Shown piece by piece: positions 1-8,960 of a DNA stretch of 21,886 nt; position 1 is the first letter of the stretch, and every line of letters begins with the position of its first letter. The position numbers were made by a program, and so were the translations under genes. The notes under the pieces were generated by a model. It had not been told where the DNA came from, did no database searches, and saw nothing but the letters and a program-made list of their open reading frames with translations. The stretch comes from Kalaharituber pfeilii (lineage: Eukaryota; Ascomycota; Pezizomycetes; Pezizales; Pezizaceae): assembly GCA_015179045.1 (NCBI GenBank), contig WHUZ01000229.1, forward strand, positions 1 through 21,886, written 5' to 3'.

Positions 1-600
1 GGCTTATCCGCTGCCTCCTCTTCCTCGAGGATCTCACTCCGGAGATGTCACCAACCTCCATGATGAGCAAGCATTTCAAGGTAATATATCCACCCCTCTC
101 TCTTAAAGCTAGCAAGAGCTGCAAAATATGATAACCTACGTTGCCTAGCTATGGGCAAGTATGCGTGGTCAAATATTGCACCAGCTAGGATTCCAGCTAG
201 CACCGACTCCATAATGACGACAGCCAGTATAGCCTCCATAGCCTACCCAGGTCTGAAAGGCTCTCCTCTGAAGTATCTCCTCTACTGGGTATTAATAGTG
301 TGGTTTCCGCCGCAACCTGCAAACTTTCCCCTGACCTGAGTCAGTAAATCACACGGCCTGTACGCCTCCTCCTCGTGCCCTGCCTCACAGGTCTCATCGA
401 GTACAAGACCTTACGCCTCTTCATTATTCCCTACGAGTCAAGCACTGCCATGGGGCCTTTCTCTCCTCTTCCGCCTCCTCGTTATCCCTATGAGTCAGTT
501 ATTGCCGTGAGGCCTTCTTCCTCCTCATATATCTCCTCACGGCTCCTGCCGAGCCCGAGATTCAATACCTTCTCCGCCTCCTACGAAAATTCCCCCCTCT
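1..600 (+). other. Pro/Ser-rich degenerate sequence, probably the gag N-terminal part of relic L
   Basis: No gene is recognisable. The stretch is rich in CCT/CTC triplets, which on the plus strand read as Pro/Ser/Leu-rich peptide in interrupted frames, leading into the capsid-like part of relic L near 600. A disordered, Pro-rich gag N-terminus is common in fungal gypsy elements and is the likeliest reading. Short frames on both strands (for example a hydrophobic 63-codon minus frame at 48-239) have no support as genes. Confidence 0.35.
411..526 (+). repeat. Two degenerate 58-bp tandem units in the Pro-rich gag part of relic L
   Basis: 411-468 and 469-526 are imperfect copies. Each opens with TT(A/C)CGCCTC, contains CCCTA(C/T)GAGTCA and a later GCC(A/G)TG(G/A)GGCC, and is separated by C/T-rich filler. 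A weaker third unit may precede it from about 360. Because 58 is not a multiple of three, the array shifts frame between units, fitting a decayed repeat rather than a maintained protein repeat. Confidence 0.5.
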
Positions 601-1560
601 AGAAAAGTTTGATAGGGATGAAAAAGAGCTTGACAATTTTCTTCCTGGTCCAACGGTAGATCAGGAGTTCACGAATCACTACTGACGATGAAACCTCTCA
701 CTTGAAGGGCTCTGCCCTTACCTTTTCCATCGGAACCCCTCAGTATTATATACCACAGCTCTCACCCTACTGCATATGACCTTTCAGGACTCCTCAGCCA
801 TTGCTGAGGCTGCTCGAAACATTCGGTCGCAAGCAGTAGGGTAAGATGCAGGATTTCTTAATTGAGATCAATGAGTTCAACAACATAGCAAAGACCTCCG
901 ACCCTGTTCTCATTTCCGACGTCTTCGCCAGCATTCGGAAGATGTTCGGAACCTTCTAGCAGATCGTTTTGATTATTGAAGCAACTAGAACCAATGGAAG
1001 TTTCTATTGCTGATACCCTGGGAAAGCCTGAGTATAAATGTATTTACTCCCTCCACCACTATGACAAACATCACCTCCGTCAGCAGCAGCTCTACGATAC
1101 AGCCACCTCCACCTCTGAAGAACAAGAAGAGTGATGACATACCTGAAGAACTGATTCAGAAGAAAGGCAACTGAAGCATCAGATACAAGATTATATTATG
1201 CTGCAAAAAGAAGTGGTGGAAATCCAACCGAAGCTAAAGAAGGAAGACAAAGGGGAAGTAAAACGCCCCGAAGTCACGAATCCACTCTCTCGACTAGCCC
1301 AAAGAAGGCAAAGACAGATTCTGGCCACCTCATAGGCTGTCAACGGATCTAAGAGGATCACTAAACTGTCTAACTTGAAGTGGATGGGAACCCTGCTCAG
1401 CGTGTAGGACTCCTCATCATAGCAACCTCCTCAGTTGCGAGGTAAAATTCAAAACTGGGAAGACCGTTAGGGCTATTATGGATCGTGCGGCCCCTGCGCC
1501 GATTGTTTCCTTGGCAGACTGAGTAAGAAGTTGAAGATGAGGTCATGAGCAAGACCTGCG
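601..1560 (+). pseudogene. gag pseudogene of relic L (capsid to zinc-knuckle region)
   Basis: Gag would form the virus-like particle that packages element RNA. Near 848-960 one frame reads a helical block (QDFLIEINEFNN, then DPVLISDVF) that lines up with the equivalent capsid block of element A gag (SYLTDIDEW, then EDEVLIGFIM). A charged Lys/Glu-rich linker follows at about 1120-1310. Near 1465-1500 a Cys-rich piece (GSCGPCADCFLG) lines up with the end of A's zinc knuckle, which ends NCFLG. Stops and frame changes occur throughout, so no product is expected. Assignment rests on order and visual alignment with A only. Confidence 0.55.
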
Positions 1561-1584
1561 ATAATCAAGATTCTTGAGAATCCT

Positions 1585-1629
1585 TTGTTTTCGTTTTCGT
1601 TTTCGTTTTCACTTTCGTTTTCGTTTTCT
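1585..1629 (+). repeat. (TTTTCG)n hexamer microsatellite
   Basis: About seven TTTTCG-like units in a row with one variant unit (CACTTTCG). In the local open frame it reads alternating Phe-Ser. It sits just upstream of the remnant of relic L's protease, where the Asp-containing active-site stretch should be, so it probably replaced or interrupted that stretch. Confidence 0.85.
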
Positions 1630-2826
1630 GGTGTTCCAGTTCCCAATTCTGTTTCCTTCGCTTTGGATTATATGCATCCTATTGGCATTTTAGGAAAATC
1701 TGATGAGGCATCCGTTGTTTTTATATTGCATTCTATTCTAGACTTTTACCAAGAAAGTCTGTTCTGAACTCCCATCAGACGTTTAAGGAATTTGTTTTCA
1801 ATTTTGATGCTGAAGTTATGGATATCGGTGGATGCATCATTATGTCCGAGTGAATGGCGTCCTAAAGCATAGCATGTTTGATGCACTCACGTTGATATGC
1901 TTTTGGTTTTTTCTGATGATACACTTAAAGAGGGTGATATTTTGTTGATTGAATCATACAAGCACTAGTACTCGTGACATGTTAATATTTTTTCTGAGGA
2001 ACAGGTACACTGCTTACCTCCTCACCAAAGCTGGGATTATGAAATTCCTTTCGAGAACCCAAATGCAAAGCCTCCCCATGGTCCAGTATACCTGGGAAAA
2101 AGATAAGGCTCTTTAGAGGTATATCGTCAAACACCTACCAGCAGGGAAGATACGAAGGTTAAGGTTAAAAGCAGCTTCACTAATTTTTTTTCGGAAGATA
2201 GATGGGTCTCTTCGACCATATGTTAATTGTAAAGGCACTAAGCAAACTCACCATTCTGAACAAATACCTTTTGCTCTTAACGTCGGAACTTCTCAAAGAA
2301 GACCCAAAGTGGTAAATGGTTTATTAAAGTCGATCTCGATAATGGCTACAACCCCATGCGAATTAAGTCAGGTGACGAACGGCGGCTGTCAAGCACATCT
2401 AATAGCTCATTCGAAGTACCTAGTCATACCTCTTGGACTCATCAACATACCTGCTTCCTTCGAAGAGATGATGGATAAGATCCCCACTTGCATTGGTAGA
2501 GTTGTTCAGTACCTGAACTCTTAATCAATGAAGGCAAGTCCGAACGAGACTATAAAAGGATAGTGGAAAAGTGCTTGCCAAGATTGAGCAAACATGAGCT
2601 TGCAGTGTGAGTTTCATGTGCACGAAACCATGTTTCTTGGTCATTTTATTGATGGCCTCGAGATTAAGATACACCTGTCCAAACTCTCTACCATTCACAA
2701 CTGGCCATAGCCAATAAAGAAGGTACAAGCCTTTCTAGGCTTTGCAAACTGCTGCCGCCGATTCGTTCTCAACTACTACTACCGATTTAATTTACTTCAC
2801 TACAACCTGACCACTTACAAGCCTTA
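1630..2826 (+). pseudogene. pol pseudogene of relic L: protease remnant and reverse transcriptase
   Basis: The protease remnant begins with GVPVPNSVSFAL (about 1630-1665), matching A's GASASIVSLSL but lacking the preceding Asp. The flap/C-terminal part resumes near 1795 with FDAEVMDIG, matching A's FDAECLDIG. RT follows: FSEEQ near 1993, KAASLIFFRKIDGSLRP near 2170-2215, LINIPASFEEMMDK near 2437-2478, then at 2510-2521 YLNS where the catalytic YLDD is expected, and KVQAFLGFAN near 2720-2750. Loss of both catalytic aspartates plus stops means no RT activity. RNase H is cut away at the junction with element A. Confidence 0.75.
2823..2826. repeat. Left CTTA of the direct repeat flanking element A
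   Basis: CTTA immediately precedes the TG-starting LTR edge at 2827 and is matched by CTTA directly after the other LTR edge (9621-9624). This is the position of a target-site duplication. Four bases match; the fifth does not. A 4-bp match occurs by chance about once in 256, and the flanks are odd (see findings), so confidence is moderate. Confidence 0.55.
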
Positions 2827-2935
2827 TGTCAGCGTAGGCGTCGCTGGACTCACGAAAGTGGCACTGGTTTTCTGCGAAGGCAGCGAAGCGGACGGCAAAG
2901 GTTACGCGAGAGCGTTTTCAAGTGAGAGACTTAGA

Positions 2936-2988
2936 ACACTGCTTGTGTCTTGATTTCCTTCTAGCTAACTGTTCAGCTCGTTTATATA
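2936..2988 (-). promoter_or_regulatory. TATA box and predicted transcript start in the 3' LTR of A
   Basis: Sense TATATAAA (plus 2981-2988) lies about 35-40 bases upstream of the sense motif ACAAGCAGTGT (plus 2936-2946). The same spacing and motif recur in the other LTR of A and in the LTRs of B and D, which supports a core promoter and transcript 5' end (the U3/R boundary). In this 3' copy it would drive transcription out of the element into relic L, if active. Confidence 0.55.
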
Positions 2989-3086
2989 GACTTCCGGCCG
3001 TCATATATGACTAGTCAATTGACAGTAACATGACGATAAACATGCTAAGGCATACAGGCAGACAAACGTAACAGAAAACACGCATC

Positions 3087-3290
3087 AGGAAGGTCCGTAA
3101 TAGCAGGAAAGGCGTGAACGTAATAGAAGCATGCATTAGGAAGGTCCGTGGTAGCTGGAAAGGCGTGGACGTAATGGAGGCATGCATTAGGAAGGTCTGC
3201 AGTAGCCAGAAAGGCGTGAATGTAATGGAAGCATGCATTAGAAAGGTCTGCGGTAGCCAGAAAGGCGTGAACGTAATAGAAACATGCATC
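3087..3290 (-). repeat. Four 51-bp tandem units in U3 of the 3' LTR of A
   Basis: Units start at 3087, 3138, 3189 and 3240, each opening AG(G/A)AAGGTC and ending with GCATGCATT or a close variant; a partial fifth begins at 3291. They lie about 100-300 bp upstream (sense) of the TATA box, where retroelement enhancers usually sit. Each of the first three carries a palindromic GCATGC. Because 51 is 17 codons, the array stays open in several frames on both strands and gives spurious 90-117 codon ORFs. Confidence 0.9.
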
Positions 3291-3470
3291 AGGAAGGTCT
3301 GTGATGCATGTGCGCATATTGGTAGACCATATGCAACTTCAACACACACTTCAGTAGGCAACCGCCATTTACCAGTGGATGTTGCCTAGTGGTGATCAGT
3401 CACATGTTTAGCATACGTCTCTGGTGGTGCTTTCGGAACCGACTCCGTAAGTCTTACCTTAGCCATAACT

Positions 3471-3812
3471 ATCACCCCCCGTTTTAGAGCTTTTTTGCCC
3501 GAAAAGCTTCTAAAAATCCGAAAATCTATTCAGTGGGGTCAGTGTATGCTCTTGTGTGGCTAAGAGTGTCGGCGTACCCTATGCGCAGAGTACTGGTGAT
3601 TCATTGTAAGTACAATGGCCAATGGTAAGACTAATGTGTTCTGCACTTAAATTGAGTGTTAGCCATTAAACCACTTCTTAGGTAAAACCCTATAGGAAAG
3701 CCTTGAGAGCGTGGAAGGTATAACACCTACGTGAGGTTGTAGCTTTACTAGCTAGACCTCGATAGTACCATATAACATATCACGATACCTATAAGACAGA
3801 GTCCTTAGGCTT
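3471..3812 (-). other. 3' noncoding region of element A between chromodomain stop and LTR
   Basis: No coding potential is apparent. By eye it is collinear with 14730-15086 in relic D over most of its length, with shared blocks such as TTTCCTATAG, GTTTTACCT and CACTAGTCTTAC-like sequence, followed in both by a polypurine tract. This shows it is part of the element, not host sequence, and that A and D are the same family. Confidence 0.7.
3475..3485 (-). promoter_or_regulatory. Polypurine tract of element A
   Basis: Sense AAAACGGGGGG, a few bases upstream of the 3' LTR edge. The polypurine tract is the RNase H-resistant primer for plus-strand DNA synthesis in LTR retrotransposons. Equivalent purine runs precede the LTRs of D (15073-15086) and C (21497-21510). 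Confidence 0.8.
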
Positions 3813-5040
3813 TCATGGGTGCTTTGCATGGAATTCCCTGACAGACTCCAGCGAACGTTGTAGGTTACCAATTGGTTCCCAAGTGTCCTCATCTTCGTTG
3901 TACCCCTGCCAGCGGATTCGGTATTTGACCTGGCCCCGGACCTTGCAGCTGTCGACGGCGTGGTCAACGTCGTAGTAGAGTTCTTCGTTATCATCAAGGT
4001 CCGTGTCGTCTCGACTTTGAAAGGGCTTAAGGAGGCTGACATGGATGATACTATGCAGTCGCATGCCTTTGAGCAGCTGAAGTTCGTACGCATGACGACT
4101 GACAACCCTCTTCACTTCGTAGGGACCGATGTACTTATTGGTGAGTGCCCGGTTGTTGCCTGACTTAACTTGTAGCTTTCGCCAGTTAACAAGCACTTTG
4201 TCACCTACTTTGAATTGCCTAGACTTCTCGGTGAAGAGCTTCGATCTCTTGTCATTAATCTTCTTAAGAGTATCGTGTACCTGGTTGTGTACGGCAGTTA
4301 TCCTATGTATCCAGTCCTCGGCCACTGGTAAGGCGAAGGTGTGCTCGTCCGAGATATGTATCATTTTTGGGTTGAATCCATACAGGCTCTCGAACGGAGT
4401 ATAACCATGGGTCGATGACTTGGAAGTGTTGTACGCATACTCCGCTAGAGGCAACCAAGTAACCCAACGGTTTTGCCTATCATGACAGAAGATGTGTAAG
4501 TACTACTTGAGGGTTTGTATTGCATGCTCCGATAGTCCGTCAGTCTGTGGATGGTAGGGAGTGGAAAGCCGAAGTTTGATATTGAGCTGCTGGTTGATAT
4601 CCTTCCAGCAGGCTGAGGCAAATTGCGGTCCTCGGTCAGATGTAATAGCTTGTGGGAGGCCATGGTGTCGCCAGATGTTGTTGATAAAGGCTGAAGCTAC
4701 ATCCGTGGACGTCCAAGTAGTCTTTGCTGGTATATATCGTTGGACCTTGGTAAAACGGTCTGTGATGACAAGGATCACATTGTAACCTTCAGATTCTGGT
4801 AACTCTCCGACAAAATTCATTGCTACTTCCTCAAAAGGCTTAGCTCCAGTCGGCATTGGCATTAATTGAGTTTGGCGAGCATGCCGGTCAGCCTTCGCTT
4901 TTTGGCATGCTGTACAACTGGCAACGTATATTTGTGTGGCTTCTTTCCATCCATCCCAGTAAAAGTTCCTAGATACCATCTCCTGAGTGCGATGCACCCT
5001 CAGTGCCCAGCCACTTCCGAATCATGGCATTGTTTCAGGA
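3813..5040 (-). pseudogene. Integrase of element A with GPY motif and C-terminal chromodomain; one in-frame stop in the core reading frame
   Basis: Integrase joins element cDNA to the chromosome. From 4997 to 3813 a single frame is broken only by one TAG at 4505-4503, where CAG (Gln) is expected before YLH. Visible parts: the second half of the HHCC zinc domain (SCTACQKAK), the core with Asp in VITDRF, Asp in TSDRGPQF and Glu in GLSEH, exactly 35 residues between the second Asp and the Glu, then KYIGPYEV (GPY module, about 4136-4110). The chromodomain (about 3977-3816) keeps YDVD, YRIRWQGY and DTWEP, including the aromatic positions that bind methylated histone H3 tails in this family. The first half of the HHCC domain, upstream of 4997, is in another frame with a TGA. 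The ORF ends HAKHP then TGA; relatives run a few codons further, so this TGA could also be an acquired stop. Confidence 0.9.
3816..3977 (-). other. Chromodomain at the integrase C-terminus of element A
   Basis: About 54 residues. YDVDHAVDS, then VKYRIRWQGY, then EDTWEPIGNL matches the order of a classical chromodomain: first aromatic, beta strands with RW, GY, then TWEP and a C-terminal helix. In chromoviruses this domain is thought to steer insertion to H3K9-methylated chromatin, which would explain the pile-up of related copies here. That targeting is known for the family; for this copy it is inference. Confidence 0.88.
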
Positions 5041-5730
5041 CAGCTATTCTATGTTGTTCTAGTACCACCAGGAGCCCATCCCTTCTTTCCCAATCCTTGG
5101 TATCGATCCCCTCCACTTCAGCCCCTTCTACCTCGATGGGATGCCATTAATAAGTAATTGCCCGTCTTTCAGGAGCTGAACTTCCAGGCCAGCGGATTCG
5201 TCACCGGTCCGACGTGATATAGCGTCAGCCTTCCCGTTATCACTTCCCTTGCGGTAAATGATAGTAAAGTCCAACTCGACATATCTTCATGTACCAGTTG
5301 GCTTGCCGGGAGTTAAGCTTCTGCTTGGTGGTAAAGTACTGTAAGCCGTGGTGATCCGTATAAATATCGACATGTATCTCCTGCAGCCAGGTGTACCACT
5401 TTTTGCAGCAGTCGACTATCGCTAATAGCTCCTTGTCATGGATGGGTAGTTGCGCTCGCTGCGTTGAGGGCTCGTGAGTGGAAGTCGACTGGTGAAGCGT
5501 TTTAGTTGCGTTTTCCTCGTGATATTGGGACAGAATGCCAGCAAGGCTTGGTTAGAAGCATCGGTTTCCATAATCGTCTTCAGGCTTCTATCCTATGGCG
5601 CAGTACTGGGCAGATATAAAGGCTTCCTTTAGCTCGTCAAATGACTGCTGCTGTGCGTCACCCCAAGAAAATGGTACGTTGCCTGTGAGGGTTGTAAGTG
5701 TTTGGCTCTGGCGCTGTAGTTTTTGATGAA
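5041..5730 (-). pseudogene. RNase H region of element A, frameshifted
   Basis: RNase H degrades the RNA strand during cDNA synthesis. Sense frames between about 5690 and 5160 contain [16 protein letters not shown], then [50 protein letters not shown] and GKADA-like blocks, the usual order for gypsy RNase H with its DAS, KELL and DH motifs. The pieces lie in different frames, with apparent single-base losses near 5690 and 5547, and a TAG near 5595. The stretch 5160-5041 is the linker to integrase. Confidence 0.8.
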
Positions 5731-6600
5731 GCGGCAGTAATAGTTGGCGAAACCTAGGAATTTCTGGACTTCCTTCTTCTTAGTAGGTGTTGGCCAATCG
5801 GTGATAGTACTGAGCTTGTGAGGGTCCATCTTGATCTCCTTCCATTGATGATATGGCCAAGGAAGACTGTTTCTTGCACGTGGAATTCCGACTTGGCCAG
5901 GTTTATGGCTAGGCCATGGTCGAGTAGCAGTTGTAGGATTCGTTCCACGATTTTTTGATGTTCGGCCTCAGTCTTTCCTCCATGGACCAAGATGTCATCT
6001 AAGTACCATATAACGCCATCAACATCCTTCAGGATTTCATCCATCATCTCCTGAAAACTCGCAGGTGCATTAACAAGCCCAAACAGCATAACAGTATACT
6101 CGAACAAGCCCTTCTTGGTTTTAAAGGCGGTCTTCCACTCATCGCCTGACTTGATGCGAATAAGGTAATAGCCATTCTTAAGGTCCAGTTTGGTAAAGTA
6201 TTTACTGCCGCGTGTCTTTTCCAGAAGTCTGGTATGAGTGGGAGGAGGTACCGATTTGGTACCGTGATCTTGTTGAGGCCTCTATAGTCCACACATAAAC
6301 GGAGAGAACCATCCTTTTTTCGGACAAAGAGTATCGGTGCGCCAGCCGCGGATCTTGAAATGCCGGATCTTACCGGTAGGCAGATGCTCTTCCAGATACC
6401 TCTGCAGGGCTTCATCTTCCTCCCAAGTGGTCTTGTATATCGGGCCATTAGGTACTCTAGCATTAGTATCATTGAACGGGATCTCGTGATCCCAGGGTCG
6501 GTGGAGTGGTAGTCTGGCTGCTTGCTCCTCCGAAAACACTTGAGTGTAACATTCGTAATGTTCGCATGCGTCAATCATTAGTAGTACATCGCCTTCTTCC
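5731..6600 (-). pseudogene. Reverse transcriptase of element A, catalytic YLDD present, frameshifted
   Basis: RT copies element RNA into cDNA. Blocks in sense order: [10 protein letters not shown] and RPWDHEIPF (about 6540-6470), [18 protein letters not shown], then [20 protein letters not shown] (about 6345-6285), [29 protein letters not shown] (about 6107-6050), the catalytic YLDD at 6005-5994, [15 protein letters not shown] and [17 protein letters not shown] (about 5780-5725). Frame changes lie near 6353, 6227 and 5840; each is explained by one inserted or missing base. All motifs are otherwise well kept, which makes A the best RT reference in the window. Confidence 0.9.
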
Positions 6601-7050
6601 AAGGTTCTTTTGCCAAGTCTAAAACAGAAACCGATGGTAAAACAATCTCATCACAAGGAACAACAAAATCAAGGGAATTATGGACCAAACGCCTGTTTTC
6701 ACAATCAACAGAGAAACCTTTTCTTCCTAACCAAGATAATCCTAACAACACTTCTCTATCACCAATATCCAAACATTCTGCATCAAAGTCAAGTACAGTA
6801 CTAGAGATCACATTACCTGATTTATCCTGAACGCCGGAAAAAGCAAACGCAGTATTTAAGACCTTTGTTCCACCTTCCAGGGAGCTTCGTCTTCCTGCCG
6901 TATATTTATGCGTCTAGCCTAGTCTTTCCAACCCAGTTTCCTACCTAAAGACAAAGAAACGATAGAAGCAGATGCACCAGGGTCAATGAGGGCTCGGATC
7001 TTCGTTCCTGAGGGTTGGAACTCAATATCCGTTGCCAGGAGAGGGTGGTG
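6578..7050 (-). pseudogene. Aspartic protease region of element A with unusual Asp-Pro-Gly-Ala motif
   Basis: The protease matures the Gag-Pol polyprotein. One frame starts PLLATDIEF (about 7045) and runs to IRALIDPGASASIVSLSLGR, placing the expected catalytic D-(S/T)-G-A at 6984-6973 but reading Asp-Pro-Gly-Ala. The C-terminal part (FDAECLDIGDREVLLGLSWL, about 6790-6730) lies in another open frame that ends near 6578. B has Asp-Pro at the same place, so the Pro is not a private mutation of A. A stop and a frame change separate this from the gag frame upstream. Confidence 0.75.
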
Positions 7051-7193
7051 TTCTGGGGACTTCCCAACGGTGCTTTGGGTGCCCCTCATTCTTTTCCCGA
7101 ATCGCTGTGGATTGACTCATCGTCTGTATTGAGTTCTGTAATACGGACGGTGGGCCTATCAGTGGTGCATTTCTTCTTGGTTGGATGCTCGAC

Positions 7194-8929
7194 TCAGTCC
7201 TCTAGGGATTTGACTACCCCTTTTTCTTGTTTGGCCTTTGTGAGCGGCTTCTTCGGCTGATCAGGCTTGTATGTCCATCCTAGGAAGCAGTTTGATGTTG
7301 GGTGGTTATCTCCTCCATAACGGACACACACTCCATCCCTCTTTCTGCGATCCTTAACCTCGTCTGGTACGTTGTCATTATTTTTTGGATTCTCCGGGAT
7401 GTACCCTTCTCGAGAAACGGCCTGTAGTATGGCGGTGGTCGCCCTTCCCGATATTTGCTTACGCTTATTGATGGAGGACCTGTGTGAGGAGGAGTAGGAG
7501 GTCTTGGAGGCGTAGGTGGCAATGGATATAGCTTTTTCCTTCCATAGAGACCAGTTTGTCATAGCGTCTGGATGCCCTGCCATATGGTTCGCGATTACGG
7601 TATCGATGTTCTTCATAATGAAGCCAATTAGGACCTCATCCTCTAATCCTGCCGAAAAGTTCCATTCGTCGATGTCGGTGAGGTAGGAGCGGATATCCTT
7701 TGCTTGGCGAGTATTCTGGATCTTTCGAGCTTTTTTGGCTTTGTCTTGTTTATCCTGGTATTGCTTGTGAAATTGCTCTGTACATTCCTGCCAGTTCCAT
7801 TCCGAATTCCGGTGGCGCTTCCACCAGGTTTTTGTGGATCCCTCCAGGTAGTGGGAAATCATTCTGTTCTTAGTCCTGTCACTCTCAATATTACATACCT
7901 CGAAGTACTCCTCCATGGAGAAGAGGAAATCCTCCAGTTCATCATGCTTTCCAGAGAATGACTTTGGCTGCTTCACCTTGGGTGGTGGCGAGCGGGACTT
8001 TGAATGGGACTGCCGTCGGTAGCGACGAGACCCTGAGCGGTAGCGGGACCCAAACGACTGCGGGAGGGTCTCCGACCTCGATTATCCGGCGGTGGTGGTG
8101 GTGGTAGTTGGTTCTGTTGCTGGTGTAGGACGGTAGTGACCTGCTGGGTCAGTACATTCATCTGAACGATTAATGTGGTCAGTTGGGTCCCCATTTCCTG
8201 TGACGTCGTGGTTTGCAAGTTTTCAATTCCGCCATTTCTAGCCTGGGCTTCAGCTTCAAACCGTTTATCCACCAAGTTAGCTAGTGTTTCGAAGTTGACT
8301 TTTACCAGCTCCTGGAGGTCCTCGATGTCCTGTTTGCTTGTCTGTAGCCACTCATTTCGGAGGTTCACAGTATCGGTCATTGCGGTTTCGGCACAAGATT
8401 TCACATGTTCGGTTCTTTGCTCTAGACTTCCTTTCGCACAGCTCGCTTCCTCTACGAAGGCTTTCATGAACTGGCTGCTTGAACCAGGGGCCGAGGGGCC
8501 AGGGGCTGTGGGTCGTGCTCATTGCTTTCCTTTGGACACATTGAGAGATGCTGTGGCTAACACTCTGGGGGTTGGCTGTGCGAGTGTAGGGAAGCAGGTA
8601 ACCTGTGGCAGCCCGGTGGGAAGGAATTGTTCTGGAATGGTATACTGAGTCGGTGGGGTATTCCATCCTTCAATCTGGCGTGGGGCAGTATACTCGACCC
8701 AACGGGGCTGGTTATCTGCCGATTCGATCTGGCGGGGCTAGTTATCTGACAATCCGATCTGACGGGGCTGGTCATCTGACATCGCTACATCTTGGCCATC
8801 ATCGGTAAGGTGGGGCCGGGCCGTTTCAATGGATTGTACCTCTTCCGAGACATCTCTGAACTCCTGGGAGGCGTGCTGGGAGCGGTTGGAGTGCTGAGAG
8901 AGGCGGGAGAGGGATCGTTGGGGCTCCAT
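7194..8929 (-). pseudogene. gag pseudogene of element A
   Basis: Gag builds the virus-like particle. Start chosen at the ATG at 8929-8927 (MEPQRSLS), just downstream of the LTR and PBS. Parts in order: Ser/Gln-rich N-terminus; a 10-residue repeat containing SDNQPRQIG (about 8784-8703); a linker; a Gln/Leu-rich helical, probably coiled-coil block (about 8370-8125); a run of six prolines (about 8110); an Arg/Ser-rich stretch (about 8075-7990); the capsid-like domain beginning KQPKSFSGK (7970) with TWWKRHR; and a zinc knuckle at 7328-7287 with its second Cys changed to Tyr. Defects: TAG in the repeat, TGA replacing an expected CGA before ARPTAPG, and a one-base frameshift near 8050 in the Arg/Ser stretch. 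The TGA at 7196-7194 closes the frame and also looks like a CGA change, so gag may once have run on into pol. Confidence 0.85.
8673..8784 (-). repeat. 30-bp tandem repeat inside gag of element A
   Basis: Two full units (8703-8732, 8733-8762) and a partial one (8763-8784), each opening CGGGGCT(G/A)GT(T/C)ATCTG on the plus strand; a diverged unit precedes from about 8673. Each unit encodes ten residues with the core SDNQPRQIG. One unit carries TAG where its neighbours have CAG, a C-to-T change that ends the frame. Confidence 0.75.
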
Positions 8930-8960
8930 TGGCAATGGGTATGAGAAAAAAAAGAATAAA

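Larger units (their letters stand above)
1..2826 (+). mobile_element. Relic L: 5'-incomplete, 3'-truncated Ty3/gypsy element
   Basis: Plus-strand remains of an LTR retrotransposon in the order gag (capsid-like part near 620-1040, basic/Cys-rich end near 1450-1530), protease (about 1585-1900) and RT (about 1920-2820). The RT part aligns by eye with the RT of element A and carries recognisable blocks such as INIPASFEEMMDK and FLGFAN. It ends at 2826, where element A's LTR begins, inside the RT/RNase H connection, so RNase H, integrase and the 3' LTR are missing. Its 5' LTR, if any, lies upstream of the window. Many stops and frame changes make it non-functional. It is clearly more distant from A than D is, so I treat it as a separate family. 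The element type is secure; internal boundaries are approximate. Confidence 0.8.
2827..3470 (-). repeat. 3' LTR of element A (644 bp)
   Basis: Direct repeat of 8977-9620 at a constant offset of 6,150 bp with no gaps. In sense orientation it should run TG...CA: the 3' edge (TG on the plus strand at 2827-2828) is intact, while the 5' edge at 3470 reads AG instead of TG. It contains four 51-bp U3 units (3087-3290) and a TATA box (2981-2988). It directly follows a polypurine tract, which fixes it as the 3' LTR. Confidence 0.95.

Noticed and set aside
48..239. 63-codon minus-strand ORF with hydrophobic residues, possibly a membrane protein fragment
   Set aside because: Short, antisense to the probable gag N-terminus of relic L, no recognisable family, and surrounded by degenerate repeat sequence.
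1470..1530. Protease active site of relic L read as IMDRAAPAPIVSLAD
   Set aside because: An alternative frame of the same bases gives GSCGPCADCFLG, matching the end of A's zinc knuckle at the right place in gag order, and a better protease match (GVPVPNSVSFAL) occurs downstream at about 1630.
3087..3290. Regularly spaced 51-bp repeats as a CRISPR array
   Set aside because: Units are contiguous with no unique spacers, lie inside both LTRs of a eukaryotic retrotransposon, and no cas-like gene is present.
3011..3389. ORFs of 90-116 codons on both strands with 17-residue repeats (and the same at 9161-9539)
   Set aside because: They are produced by the 51-bp (17-codon) tandem units of the LTR U3 staying open in several frames, and lie upstream of the LTR promoter on both strands. 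No start context or domain supports a protein.
8175..8648. 157-codon plus-strand ORF
   Set aside because: Lies antisense to gag of element A. The gag strand has coherent domains, while this frame has none.
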